From Coix lacryma-jobi var. lacryma-jobi (taxonomy: Eukaryota; Streptophyta; Magnoliopsida; Poales; Poaceae), in NCBI GenBank assembly GCA_009763385.1, contig CM019827.1, positions 98,306,177-98,370,176 of the forward strand: DNA of 64,000 nt, in the 5' to 3' direction. The position numbers and the translations under genes are program-made. The notes below the pieces were generated by a model. That model was not told where the DNA came from and did no database searches. It worked only from the letters and a program-made list of their open reading frames with translations. Positions 44,268-55,912 of the stretch are shown here, one piece after another; within the stretch, counting starts at the first letter, position 1, and each line of letters opens with the position of its first letter.

Positions 44268-45635
44268 CTCTTTTTCTCCTCAAGCAAGGCAATGTCACTC
44301 TCTTGGTTCAAATTTACGTGGATGAGATCATTTTCGGTGGTTATTCTCATGCTTTGGTTGCCAAGTTTGCAGATACAATGAGCAGAGAATTTGAGATGAG
44401 CATGATGGGTGAGTTGACATTCTTTCTCGGGTTGCAAATCAAGCAATCCTGAGAATGGACGTTTGTGCACCAGGACAAGTATACAAAGGACATAGTGAAG
44501 AATTTTGACATGGGTGAGGCCAAGCCTCTTCCAACACCCATGTCGACCACGACAGCCCTAGATGCGGATGAGGAGGCAGAAGCCATGGACCAGAAGGAGT
44601 ACCGGAGTATGATCGGATCACTGCTGTACCTGACGGCGACACGCCCGGACATTCAGTTCGCTGTGTGTCTTTGTGCATGATTTCAGTCGTCGCCGCGCAC
44701 CTCGCACCGTCAGGCGGTCAAGCGCATTATGAGGTACCTTCGTTTCACACCCAAGTTTGGACTTTGGTATTCTGCTTCTTCTACCCTCTCCCTTTGCAAT
44801 TATTAAGACGCTGATTTTGCTAGTTGCCGACTTGATCGCAAGTCCACTTCTGGGATTTGTCAGTTTTTGGGCTCTTCTCTTGTTTCTTGGTCTTCTCGCA
44901 AGCAGTCTAGTGTCTCCCAGTCTACCACAAAGGCTAAGTATGTTGCTGCAGCTAGCTGCTGTTCCCAGTTGTTGTGGATGATGGCCACTTTGCGTGACTT
45001 TGGTCTGAGCATTTCTCGAGTACCCTTGCTTTTTTATAGCACGAGTGCGATTAGCGTTGCTAAGAGCAACTCTAACAGTTTGGCAAAACCACTTGGCATC
45101 CTAGGATTTTTTCCAAAACTATAAAAAACCTCCTCCAACAACTTGGCAAAAGTGCTTGGCAATTTGGCAAGCTTGGCAAAATTCCCCCTTCACTTGCCAA
45201 ATAAGTTCTCCATCGCTTGGCATCACATGTATCCCAATTTGCCAACTAGTTTTGCCAACTTGTTGGAGGCTCAATTTTATGATTTTGGCAAAAATTCCAG
45301 GATGCCAAGTTCTTTTGCCAAGCACAAATAGCAAACTGTTGGAGAAGGCCTCTTTTTTCACTTGGCATTTGGTTTTGGAATTTGGTAAAACTATGGATTT
45401 GCCAAGTGAGTTTTAGAAAATTGTTGGAGTTGCTCTAAGAACCCCGTGCTTCATTCTAAGACCAAACACATAGATGTGCGCTTTCATTTCTTGTGAGACC
45501 ACTATGAGAAGGGTGATATCGACCTTCGACATGTCTATACTCATCATCAGTTGGCTGATATTTTTACCAAGCCTTTGGACCAATCAACCTTTGCCAGGTT
45601 GAGAGGTGAGCTTGGTGTGTGTTTCCCATTTTAGA
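44268..45635 (+). pseudogene. pol: Copia B end of RT and RNase H, interrupted by a MITE
   Basis: The RT catalytic box reads QIYVDEIIFGG near 44305: YVDD has become YVDE. It goes on through FEMSMMGELTFFLGLQIKQ, a TGA near 44452, SMIGSLLYLTATRPDIQF, a TGA near 44679, then RNase H with RKSTSGICQFLGSSLVSW, QSTTKAKYVAAASCC and STSAISVAK up to 45063. After the MITE it resumes with NPVLHSKTKHIDVRFHFL, a TGA, then ADIFTKPL and LRGELGVCFPF, ending at the TAG at 45633. Non-functional. Confidence 0.88.
45064..45435. mobile_element. Tourist/PIF-Harbinger-type MITE
   Basis: 372 bp flanked by TAA at 45061-45063 and 45436-45438. Terminal inverted repeats: GAGCAACTCTAACA at the left and TGTTGGAGTTGCTC at the right, one mismatch. 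No coding capacity. The interior is rich in TTGGCAA and TTGCCAA words on both strands. The trinucleotide TSD (TAA) and TIR point to the PIF/Harbinger superfamily. Removing it and one TSD restores the RNase H frame. Confidence 0.85.
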
Positions 45636-46881
45636 TGTGGGATCACTTTGTTGTATCATATGGTGTACAGTCTTTTCTTTCATGAATTTTCTGCATTTTG
45701 CATGTGTATCATACTTGCATTTTGAGCTTCATTTATATTCTGTCTAGAATGATTCTATGCTCAGTTTGTCACATGCATGTATGATACTTAGTTTATGCAG
45801 TATAAGATCCTTATGATCATGTAACTGAACTTGATGAGCTAAGTATGATTTTGAAATGATGAACTTGTTTAACTTATTTCAAATCCTAAAAACATTTCAC
45901 CATTTGCTTTGGCAACTAGTATGAGTAGATTATGTCTTTCCAGAGCTTGCTTTGCTATACTAGGTTGCTATGTCTCTAGCTTGGAGTTTAAATCGCTTCC
46001 ATTGTATATACTCCGAAATGCATAAATGCTAAAATCTGAAATCCGAGCTAAGAGATAAAAGATCGAGGTAGGATTGCACTACAACACCTTACTGTATCGA
46101 GACTGCTTCCCTTTGGAATGAACTTGAGCAGTGTAGTGTATGACCGAAATTATTGCCTTAAGCTTCTGATAGTCTTCTGACTTAGGCTTCGCATGGTTGA
46201 AAAGTAAGGCATTGTAGTGTTTTCAACCCCTCGCAGTCACTTGACATGTATAACTCTTGTAAAAAATTGCTTAAATCAAATGAAATGAGTTGTATATGGC
46301 ATGCTGTTTTGACACTTGCTTCGAGGTAGTTTACTAGTGTAGTTTAGTTAGCTCTAGTTAATGACATGTCTATCTTCATACTAGATGCTATCTTCTTGGT
46401 GAGCTTGATCTTGTGTTTAAAATTCAAATCTAAAACTGCTTTGCCATTCTTGTTGAGCTATATGATCATGATGAGCTTATGCTAGCATTAGGGCTCTTTT
46501 CTATTCTCATGTGCAAATTGAGCATTTTATCACTCAGGATAGCATATCCTTGAAGCTTGTGCATTTTGGTTGCTTTAGATGTGCATTATCAACTAAGGGG
46601 GAGAATTTTTGACAAATCATGCTAAGTTGGTGATGTGCATCATCTAAGGGGGAGCTTGCTCGTTTTGCTTGATGAGTTTTCAATTGTTTTGGAGCTAGTT
46701 GTGTTGAGCCTTTGCCTCTTTCTGGAGAAACTAGCTGTTTGATTCAGTTCAGTGTTTTCAATTAGTTTGGAGCGGTCTGGAGCTAGATGTGTTGAGCCTT
46801 TGCCTCTTTCTAGAGGGACTAGCTGGTTTACTCGGTTTTGGCTTCTTTGCTCTGAACTTCTCGCTAGCGGTGTTGAGCCCG
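45636..46881 (+). other. 3' noncoding part of Copia B (left of Gypsy C)
   Basis: No gene. AT-rich, partly homologous to 6653-8151 on the opposite strand. It contains CTAAGGGGGAG purine tracts at about 46595 and 46646. Three imperfect repeats of TGTGTTGAGCCTTTGCCTCTTTCT (46700, 46787, 46871) follow; the third is split by Gypsy C and completes at 59461. Confidence 0.75.
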
Positions 46882-47533
46882 TGTTGGAAACACACTTGCC
46901 CCACCTCCGCACTTGTGAAGGGGAGTGGCGAAGGTGACCAAGCGTCGGAAGCAATAGCGAAGGTTAAGGAAACGAAGACAAAGTTGTCATGGCTCTGTTA
47001 CCCCAAAAAATCGTCCCCGTTACACTGTTCACCCCCCGGTATTTATAGGGGATACCAAGGGGTGCCGACCAAATTACAGTAGGGTACAAAAAAGATTCCT
47101 CTGCGTTACTCATACAGAAGGGCAAACTCGTACAAACACAGACGGAGCCGAAACCCTAGCCTGCCATCCATGCGCCCGTCGCCGCTCGGTTCATGCTCAC
47201 CCCGATGGAAAGACGAGGGCCGACCTTCGTCTTGCGGAGGTATCCGTCAAGTCGCCGAGTTTGAGGTCCTTCACCACCAGTTGGGTCTGGGCCTCTTGGC
47301 GAAGGTACGCGGGATGCGCGAGGGTCACTCCCAGCGCTCTTCACGCCCCTTTCCTGAAAAAGTACCTGAACACCTCCGAAGGTTGGGTCAGCATTCAGAG
47401 GTTTGATTGGCGATCTGAGAGACTTAACAGGATGAAATAGGGGGGTAGGCGGCGAAGGTGCGCTGGACGCGTGAGGGCCGCTTTGTTTAGCCAGCCTACG
47501 TGGTGCCTCTGCCGAGGGCCCCTTTCCCCAACA
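46882..47533 (-). repeat. 3' LTR of Gypsy C
   Basis: 652 bp; minus strand starts TGTTGGGGAAAGGGG and ends GTTTCCAACA. TATAAATA on the minus strand at 47047-47040. Confidence 0.93.
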
Positions 47534-47754
47534 GTAGCCCCTCGTTGTCTTGGATCTAAAGAACCGTGTTTAGGCCCAAGCAGCGCCTTTCAACGGGAAA
47601 AAAGACGGGACCCTCGGCAGCGACGCCCGCGGCTGCTTTTGGGCCGGGCCGTAGTATTGTTTTTTGAACTGTAGGAGTCCATTTCGTTTTTTGTGCCGTG
47701 GCTTTTTTGGTTTTCGCACCGGTGTTATCGGGTGGGGCATTCCGCCACCTGGTC

Positions 47755-47763
47755 TATAAATAG
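47755..47763 (+). promoter_or_regulatory. TATA box of the antisense gene in Gypsy C
   Basis: TATAAATAG on the plus strand, 155 bases upstream of the ATG at 47910 and outside the LTR, so the antisense gene appears to have its own promoter. Confidence 0.6.
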
Positions 47764-47909
47764 AAGGGGTGGGTGAGGAGTTTGGATTGTGCCCTCCTCT
47801 GCTATAGCCATCCTGCTGTTGCAATTTGCTTGTTGCAAAGGTTTGTTTTAGCTTGTCTGTGAGGGTTGAGACAGGCGTTCGCTGTTCGGTAGCGTTAGCA
47901 GCTGAAGAG

Positions 47910-50900
47910 ATGGCTAGGTTGAAGCAAACTGCTCGCGCTGTTTCTCCCACAGCCGCGGATGAGGGGATTACCTTCGAGTTCGGACTCAGCCGAGTTTGCA
48001 CCGCGGAGATTGCGTCTTATGTCAGGTGGGGTTGGATTGAGGAAGGTAAAGCGAGGACCAGTGCCGGGGAGACGGTGCCGAAGCCGGACGCAGATGAGGT
48101 TGTTGTATTCGAGGAATTTTTTTCAGCCGGTCTTCGCTTCCCTGTTGACTCTTTTGTGACCTCGGTTCTGCGAAGGTTCAACTTGCGCTTCCACCAGCTC
48201 ACACCCTCGTGCTTTACAAAGATGTCAGTTTATATCTGGGCGTGCCGCTCTCAAGGTATTGTTCCTCATGTTGAGGGGTTTGTTCGAACCCATCGAGTGC
48301 ACATGCAACCTCGCAAGATCTCGGATCGCGGAGGTAACACCAGTCTTGGATAGTTTGCAGTATACACTTTTTGCCATCGCGCTGGGTCGGAGTTGCCGGT
48401 GCAAGCCCAGAAAAATAAGTGGACCAGTGGGTGGCAGGAGTCCTGGTTTTACTATAAACTTAGTGGGAATGCAGAGCTCTGCGGCGAGCTTTCGCCACTT
48501 GGTGATGTTAGCGCCGAAGCTATGATGAGCTCCGAGGCTCACGCTTGTGTTGATTGTTTGAGGGTTGTGGCGCGGTCTCAGTGTGCTCGCGACTTGGTCG
48601 AGGAGTACTGTTGTGCTAAGATTTGGCCCCTCAGCCGGAGATAGGCGTGGTTTGCAGTCGGGGAAGACTCGAGGTACGAGGGTAGGGGCTTGAAGAAGCC
48701 GGAGGTTGACCTTGATAAGGTTTGGGATAAACTTCTGAAGAAATTTCCCAGGCGAGAAGATGGGGTCGAAGCAGTCTACAAGCGTGTTCAGGGGTGGGCG
48801 GTGAAACTTGTTGGAAACTTTCCACGTTGGAGACTAAAGCGATCCATAGCTCGGTTGGTAGCGGAGGTCGGGTTAACAGGATGTTTGACAGTCTTGGGGT
48901 TCAGTATGTGAATTGGCCTGCTCCGTCGAGCGAAGATGCGCCAAAGAAAAGGAAACGTGCTTCTGCGGAGGGGGAAGTTGTTTCTCGGCCGAAGAGGGGT
49001 CGTGGCCGAGGACGCGGCGGCACCGGTGGTCGAGTTAAAACACTTGCGACGAAGGTCGCCGTCGGTTCGGGAGGTACCGCCACTTCCTCATCCTCGGCCA
49101 TTGTTTCGAGCGGCCGAGGCACTGGGAAGACTAGAGGACGGGTGCCCCGCGTGGGCGGTATTGGTGCTTTGGTTCAAATCTCAGATGACGAGGGTGGCTC
49201 CAATGATGACGAGGAGGAAGGGGAGAAGGAAGAAAAGGAGGGCGGTACTGAAGAGGACTCCTCCGACGAGGATAGTGATACGTCAAGTAGCGAAGGTAAC
49301 TCTGATGAAGACGTACCCATCGAGGACGCTCGAGGAAAAGGAATAGCGTCGTCCAGTGTTGGTGCTGCGGCTGCGCGAAGCATTGATGATATTATACGTG
49401 ACTTTGAGCCAGAGAGTCCTTCGCGAGGGTCGTTTCTCGAGTTTGCTGGCTCGCACATTTGGGTCGAAGGTTTTGAGTTTAAGGGTGACGTCGAATCGGA
49501 CCGGACCCCGGGGAAGAGGCCGTATGGCGAGGCTAGCCGGTCATGTCTTCCTTATTATGCGAAGAAACTTGGAGTTTCCGACCCGGCGACCGAGCTTTTC
49601 ACGAGTCCGGACCTTCGAGAATGTCACTTGCAGTGTGCTCCGGAGGAAAGGCGCTTTCTGGGTCGGGTGTTTAACCGTATCTGTGTGCCAGAGGCGGAGC
49701 TTCGGCTGGCCAACGAGCCCTTGGAGGGACTTCACGATGATATTGACGTCAAAGTGGCTGAGCTGATGCTTCTCAGCCGGTCCGCGCGCCGGAGGGCAAG
49801 TTACAATCTCCACTATCTGAATGACCGGTTGAGTGACGCGGAGAAAGCTAATAAAGAGCTTCGACAGAGTTTGGAAAACAAAGAGATTGAGCTCAAAGCT
49901 GCTTTGGAGAAGGTTAAGAAATCGCGAGATGAAGCACAAGAGGTTGTGAATAGCAACGCGGAGCTCCTGGCTGCTAGCCGGCAAAAGGGCAAGGATTTGT
50001 TGGCTGCGAACAAGCGCATAGAAGAGCTGTCCACGGAGCTGTCTACCCAAGCCGAGGCTTGGCGAGAAAGCATGGGGAGGGTTAAAAATAAGATAGATAC
50101 ATGCTTGACCGAAGCCGGAGGTTCTGCCGGGGAACCGCTGCATGCTGAAGACGCAGCGGGTTTTGAAGGTTGGTTATGTAATGAGCTGGATGTGTTTAGC
50201 TCGTTGGTTGGGAATGCTGCAGATTTTGGTGGGTATGCCGGAGCACTGGCGATGGCTGGTACGCTTCGTCAGGCAGATTGCGAACACCTTCGCAAAATTA
50301 AGAAACCCAACCATAAGTTTCCAACCGTGGACGAGGTGCGCCAAATGAAGATCGCGGACGCCGAGGTTCGGAATTGTGCGATGCGCTTGCTTCGCCGGTT
50401 TTGGATTGCTGGCGGTGGTCGCGCTCTTGCTTTCGAGGAAGCTGCCGAGGCTACTCGTCAGGTTCGTGTTATTGGATAGACTGGTTTTTTGGCTTTGTTT
50501 CAATGATTATGGAGTTGGTGTTAACTTAGGTTTCTTTTCTCTTATTTGTGCTTACAGGCTCGGAGGGAGGCGATGCCTTCGCCGCCTGCGGCCATTGATG
50601 CTGGTGGTAGCTCCGAAGCTGTTCCTGCTCCTAGTTCTGCAGAGGTTCCACCAGTCGAGGTTGACTCTTTGGTCGCGGATGCCCCGACCACTGGCGAAGG
50701 TGTCGAGGAAGAGGTGGCCACGGAGGAGGCACCTGCTGTAGGTGTGGATGCTGCCACTGGCGGGGTTGAGACGGGCGAGCACGGGGGAGCCGAGCAGGTG
50801 TGAGAATTTAGGATTGTATGGGTGAGAAGGTTATTTTGTAATGTGTGAGGTAGGTGGAATGACTTGACGATACTTTTTAATTCTATGGTAATGCAGGTTC

Positions 50901-51448
50901 CTGATGGAACCGTGCTAGAAGTGTTTGATGTGACGCCCCTGACGTTAAACTATCAAGATATTTTTGTAACTGGCGAATCTTGGGCTCGTGCTAAACTGAA
51001 ACATCCCTCACTGACCTTCGAGCGTTTTTGGTGGTTGAAGGTGCGAAGGTACGATTTAAAAAATAGCAGGTCGAGCCATTTTTGGCGCGAGGCGGACTTT
51101 ACTGACCGGCAGTCCACCCGTTACTTATTTGGTGCTTCTTCGTCCTCGCAAGTTGGAATTGATGATGATATTGATGAGAACACAGCCTTGGAGTACTTGT
51201 TTGGGCGAACCGAACTAGATTTAGGTTCGGACGGATCGTTAGTGGTCCCAAAGGAGGAAACTTTAGAGGTCAGTGATGTAGGCCGTACATATATGTATCG
51301 GGCTAGGGTTTTGTCTGGGGAGTTGCCAATTGTTCTGACAGCTTCTTTGTTGTGGGGACCCATCGTTGCGGTGGAGCCAGAGTTTGAGGAAGGTAGCGAG
51401 GGCTCTGGTGATTTGATGTTAATTGAAGGGAGCGAAGGTTCCTTGTAA
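47910..51448 (+). pseudogene. Spliced Transposase_28-type gene, antisense inside Gypsy C
   Basis: The ATG at 47910 starts MARLKQTARAV. Exon 1 has the pattern of the Transposase_28 family (putative gypsy-type transposon protein): FEEFFSAGLRFPVDSFV and LRRFNLRFHQLTPSCF near 48110-48210. It continues with WTSGWQESWFYYKL, a basic RPKRGRGRGRGG part (about 48985), an acidic D/E/S-rich run (49180-49330) and a long coiled coil (49790-50090). Exons join in frame at introns 50462-50557 and 50798-50896 (GT...AG); exon 3 ends at the TAA at 51446. Stops at 48351 and 48642 and a frameshift near 48800 disable this copy. It runs opposite to gag-pol, with a TATA box at 47755. Function of this family in retrotransposons is unknown. 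Confidence 0.82.
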
Positions 51449-51630
51449 TTTTTGGTAATTTTTCATGATTTGTTTGTCGTTGTGAAGCTATTTTGTAAAT
51501 GAACGGGAACACTGAATGTTGGTTTTATGTCGCTACGATTCCTTATTCGTTATCGGATATTGACAAGGCTCGCTGGCTGTCCGGCACTGCGTTGTTTTGT
51601 TGTATGCAATGTTTAGCTCAGAAAGCGAAA
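51449..51630. other. Spacer after the antisense gene
   Basis: No gene or clear repeat; leads into the tandem array. Confidence 0.5.
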
Positions 51631-52090
51631 TAGCGAGGCTCGCGTTTCGTTAAACTGAGATGTTTTAGTAAAAAACAGCGACGCCCCCTTTCTTTTTAGC
51701 GGGGCTCGCGTTTCGTTGAACTGGGATGTTTGGTAAAAACAGCGACGCCCCCTTTCTTTTTAGCGAGGCTCGCGTTTCATTTTACTGAGAAGTTTTGTAA
51801 AAAACAGCGACGCCCCCTTTCTTTTTAGCGAGGCTCGCGTCTCATTAGACTGAGAAGTTTGGTAAAAACAGCGACGCCCCCTTTCTTTTTAGCGAGGCTT
51901 GCGTCTCGCTGGACTGAGATGTTTTGTAAAAAATAGGGACGCCCCCTTTCTTTTTAGCGAGGCTCGCGTTTCGTTGAACTGGGATGTTTCGTAAAAACAG
52001 CGACGCCCCCTTTCTTTTTAGCGAGGCTCGCGTTTTGTTTTACTGAGAAGTTTTGTAAAAAACAGCGACGCCCCCTTTCTTTTTAGCGAG
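51631..52090. repeat. Tandem array 1 of Gypsy C, 64/65-bp units
   Basis: Seven units share GCGACGCCCCCTTTCTTTTT and GCGAGGCTCGCG. The anchor ACGCCCC starts at 51681, 51745, 51810, 51874, 51939, 52003 and 52068, so spacing alternates 64, 65, 64, 65, 64, 65. Two unit types alternate, giving a dimer of about 129 bp. Confidence 0.9.
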
Positions 52091-52099
52091 GCTCGCGTT

Positions 52100-52790
52100 T
52101 TGCGAGGGTGTTCGACTTATTTGGGCTTCGCGCCTCCCCCTATCTTGGGTGGAGGTGGAGTTTGCTTCTTGCGAGCCCCTGTCGTGTTTGCGAGGGTGCT
52201 CGACTTTTTTGGACGTCGCGCCTCTCCTTATCTTAGGTGGAGGTGAAGTTTGCTTTTGCGAGCCCCTGGCGTGTTTGCGAGGGTGCTCGACTTTTTTGGA
52301 CTTCGCGCCTCCCCTTATGTTATGTGGAGGTGAAGTTTGCTTTTTGCGAGCCCCTGTCGTTTTTGCGAGGGTGCTCGACTTTTTTGGACTTCGCGCCTCC
52401 CCTTATCTTAGGTGGAGGTGAAGTTTGCTTTTGCGAGCCCCTGGCGTGTTTGCGAGGGTGCTCGACTTTTTTGGACTTCGCGCCTCCCCTTATCTTAGGT
52501 GGAGGTGAAGTTTGCTTTTTGCGAGCCCCTGTCATTTTTGCCAGGGTGCTCGACTTTTTTGGACTTCGCGCCTCCCCTTATCTTAGGTGGAGGTGAAGTT
52601 TGCTTTTGCAAGCCCCTGGCGTGTTTGCGAGGGTGCTCGACTTTTTTGGACTTCGCGCCTCCCCTTATCTTAGGTGGAGGTGAAGTTTGCTTTTTGCGAG
52701 CCCCTGTCGTTTTTGCCAGGGTGCTCGACTTTTTTGGACTTCGCGCCTCCCCTTATCTTAGGTGGAGGTGAAGTTTGCTTTGAAAAGAAA
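52100..52790. repeat. Tandem array 2 of Gypsy C, 87/88-bp units
   Basis: Eight units share GGGTGCTCGACTTTTTTGGA and CGCGCCTCCCCTTATCTTAG. The anchor CGAC starts at 52113, 52201, 52288, 52376, 52463, 52551, 52638 and 52726: spacing 88, 87, 88, 87, 88, 87, 88. Alternate units carry CCCTGGCGTG or CCCTGTCGTT-type text, so the true period is a 175-bp dimer. Confidence 0.9.
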
Positions 52791-53065
52791 AAAGGTTGTT
52801 TTTCGAAGCAATCTTAGCGGGTTTCCATCGATTGTAGCGCTCTTTGAAAAAGAAGTGCTTTTTCAATGTTTGCTAGTAAAGGTAATAACTTGGAGATTTT
52901 ACTTTTTTGGGGGTTCTAGCCTGTATTAAGGGTTTGGATACTGCCTCGTTAAAAAACCTTACGCCCCTTCGTAAGGAAAAAGAGTGCAGCTCCTTTTGTT
53001 TGTTACATTCATAGAAAATGGAAGAAACAACAAATTACATAATGCGAGGGCTCGCTAAGGCTCCG

Positions 53066-54745
53066 CTATGGGTAGTATTTGCGAAGGTCGTCGATGTTCC
53101 AGGTATGAGGCAGGATGTTTCCCTCGCGGTCAGAGAGGTGGAAAGAGCCAGGGCGATTGCATTCTGGTATCAGGTATGGACCGGTCCACTTTGGCTGGAA
53201 CTTCCCCGCCATGCCGGCGTTTTGTTTCCGGATGAGGACGAGGTCACCCTTCTGCAAGTCTTTGATTTTGACCTTTTTATCTCTCCATTTTTTGGTTTCT
53301 TCTTGATACTTGCGAAGGTTGTGCACTGCGTTGCATCTTGCTTCTTCGAGTAAATCTTTGTTGAGCAGCTGGCTTTTTTCTATTGGTTCGAGGGTTGTTC
53401 TCGGTGATTCGTGCTTCAGTTCTTCTGGTAGCACAGCCTCTTCGCCAAACAGGAGCTTGAAAGGTGTGAATTTGGTTGCTCTGCACTCCGAGGTGTTGTG
53501 AGACCAAGTGACTGAGGTTAGCTCTTCCGCCCATTTTCCCTTAGGCCTGCCTTGCAATTTCTTGGATATGGCTTGGAAAATTGTTGCATTAGCTCTTTCA
53601 ACTAAGCCGTTGGATTGAGGGTGCCGAACTGAAGCGAAGCATAAGATTGTACCGATTTGTGCGCAGAATTCTTTGAAAACTTCGCAGTCAAACTGGGTGC
53701 CATTATCGACGGTGAGATGTTTGGGGACGCCGAATCGACAGACTATTTGTTGCCAGAAAAACTTTTTCACTGCGAGGGAGGTGATGGAAGACAATGGTCT
53801 TGTTTCAATCCACTTTATGAAGTATTCCACGGCTACCACCGCGTAGCGAAGGTTTCCTGGAGCTGTCGGTAGTGGGCCCACAAGGTCCATTGCCCACCTT
53901 TGCAGAGGCCATGTTGGGCATATAAGCGTCGTAGGAGCCCCTGGGGCGTTTTGGTTTTTTGCTGTTAGTTGGCAACCTTCGCATTGTTTGACGATGTTTT
54001 CTGCATCCTTTAGCGCCGTTGGCCAGTAGAAACCTTGCCGGAAGGCTTTTCCAACTAATGCCCTTGGGCTGTTGTGTGAACCACATATGCCTTCATGGAT
54101 AAGCTTAAGAATGTCATTTCCTTCAGACTGTGGGACGCATTTGAGCCAGGGCGAGGTTACTGAAGCTTTGTACAAAATGTTGTCCACAATCCTATACCCT
54201 CGTGCTCTTTGTTTTAGCCTGTTTTCTTCTTGTTTGGAGTCTGGTTCGTGGAGCCCCTTGATGTAGGCTATGATAGATGCCCTCCAGTCCTCACTCTGGA
54301 TTGCATTGATCAACTTGGCGCTCTTTTCGAAGGTTTCGAAAGCTGATTGGGTCGCAACTTCGTGGAAAACATCGGGCGGTAGGTGTAATTGTTGTGCTGC
54401 TGCTTTAGCTAGGCAGTCTGCTTCGCTATTTTCTGACCTTGGTATTGCCTTTACTAATATGCCGAGGAAGAAGGACTCTAACCTTCGGACATGTTGAAAG
54501 TACTTTTGCAGCTCTGGATCTTTGGCCTTGTAATTTTTCTCAATGTGCCCCGCGATGACCTGTGAGTCTGTGTAGATGACTGCCCTTCGGACTGACAGTG
54601 ACCGAAGCCTTGAGAGAGCGAGTATCACAGCTTCGTATTCTGCGGAGTTGTTTGTACATTTGAAGTCAAGTCTTCTTGCGTATCTTAGCTTAGTTCCGGA
54701 TGGCGAGACTAGAATGGCCGAGGCCCCTGCGCCAGTTGCACCCTA
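53066..54745 (-). pseudogene. pol: Gypsy C RNase H end and integrase
   Basis: Third open part of the single gag-pol frame, after a TAG at 54745-54743. RNase H motifs YTDSQVIAGHI and ENSEADCLAKAA come first (about 54575-54420). Then the integrase zinc domain (HEGICGSH...CEGCQ, about 54090-53965), the catalytic core with MDLVGPLP (53890), TVDNGTQFD (53715) and NGLVERAN (53600), all three acidic residues present, and a C-terminal GDLVLIRKQ...PKWTGPYLI module near 53240-53170. It ends WNIDDLRKYYP with the stop at 53066. Apart from the upstream stops this part looks intact. Confidence 0.93.
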
Positions 54746-55912
54746 GGCTCCGTCAACATACACAGTCCAAAATGGGTCTTGGTGAGGTTCATCTTTGCGA
54801 GGGTCTGGGGTCCATTCTGCTATGAAATCTGCTAGTGCCTGGGATTTGATTGCTGTTCGACCGACGAAGGTTAGGGCGTAGCTGTTGAGTTCAACTGCCC
54901 ATTTAGCTATTCTTCCGACTGCCTCGTTGTTTTTGAAAATGTTCTCGAGGGGAAAAGCCGAGGGTACATGGATTTCGTATGCTTGGAAATAGTGCTTGAG
55001 CTTTCTTGATGCCATGACCACTGCGTACGCTATCTTCTTAAGCTCCGAGTAATTTTGTTTAGGCCCTTCGAGGGTTTCTGATATGTAGTAGATTGGGGCT
55101 TGCCTGGTTTTGTTATTCTCGTGCAACTCTTTGATTAAGACTGCGCTCGCTGCATGAGGCGAGGCTGCGACGTACAGCAGTAACAAGTCCCCTTTGCTTG
55201 GGCTGGTTAAAGCAGTCAAGCTGGTGAGATACTTCTTCAAGTCTTCGAAGGCTTTCTGCTGCCGGGGTCCCCAGTTGAATGGTGCAGTGCTTCTCAAAGT
55301 TTCGAAGAAAGGTAACCCTCGCTCAGCTGATCTGGAAATGAATCTGCTGAGAGCTGCTAATCGGCCTGATAAGCGCTGGGCTGCTTTCTTGGTTGTCGGG
55401 GGTTCCATGTTGATGATAGCATCAATCTTGTCGGGGTTAGCTTCAATTCCCCTTGCAGAGATGATACAACCCAGCAGTTTTCCTTTACTTACCCCGAAAA
55501 CACATTTTTCGGGGTTCAGCTTTAATCCAGCGCACCGGAGGTTGCCGAACACTCTCGACAGGTCCAAAATGTGGTTTTCTTTTAACTCGCTTTGGACAAC
55601 CAGGTCATCAACATAAGCGGAGACGGAGTGTTCTTCTTTGAAGACCTCGGATGTCATACGAGCGAAGGTTGAACCCGCGTTTCTTAGGCCTTCTGCCATT
55701 CTCCGAAAGCAAAATGTTCCCGAAGGTGTGATGAAACTTGTTTTCTCCTCATCTTCTTCATTCATCCAAATCTGGTGGTACCCCGAAAAGCAGTCGAGTA
55801 GAGATAGCATTTGGCAGCCGGCTGCTCTGTCAACCAAGGTGCTTATGTTGGGGAGGGGAAAATCATCCTTCGGGCAAGCCTTGTTCAGGCACGTGAAATC
55901 TATGCACATTCA
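54746..55912 (-). pseudogene. pol: Gypsy C reverse transcriptase and RNase H start
   Basis: It follows a TGA at 55912-55910 that replaces a codon inside the RT N-terminus. RT motifs: MCIDFTCLNKACPKDDFPLP, LSLLDCFSGYHQI (catalytic Asp), MAEGLRNAGSTFARM, AYVDDLVV (YVDD near 55610) and LNPEKCVFGV. Then the connection (FNWGPRQQKAFEDLKKYL) and an RNase H-like segment (LLYVAASPHAASAVL, YYISETLEGPKQNYSELKK) and WTVYVDGA before the TAG. Active-site residues are present. It copies element RNA into cDNA. Confidence 0.93.

Noticed and set aside
47826..47910. Earlier ATG at 47826 for the antisense gene of Gypsy C
   Set aside because: The added residues are not like the family start, and MARLKQTAR from 47910 lies at a better distance from the TATA box; still not certain.
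52149..52771. Repetitive proteins of about 90-119 residues
   Set aside because: They are translations of the 87/88-bp tandem array.
51631..52790. CRISPR-like regular repeats
   Set aside because: Units abut with no unique spacers, in a plant retrotransposon; these are tandem repeats.
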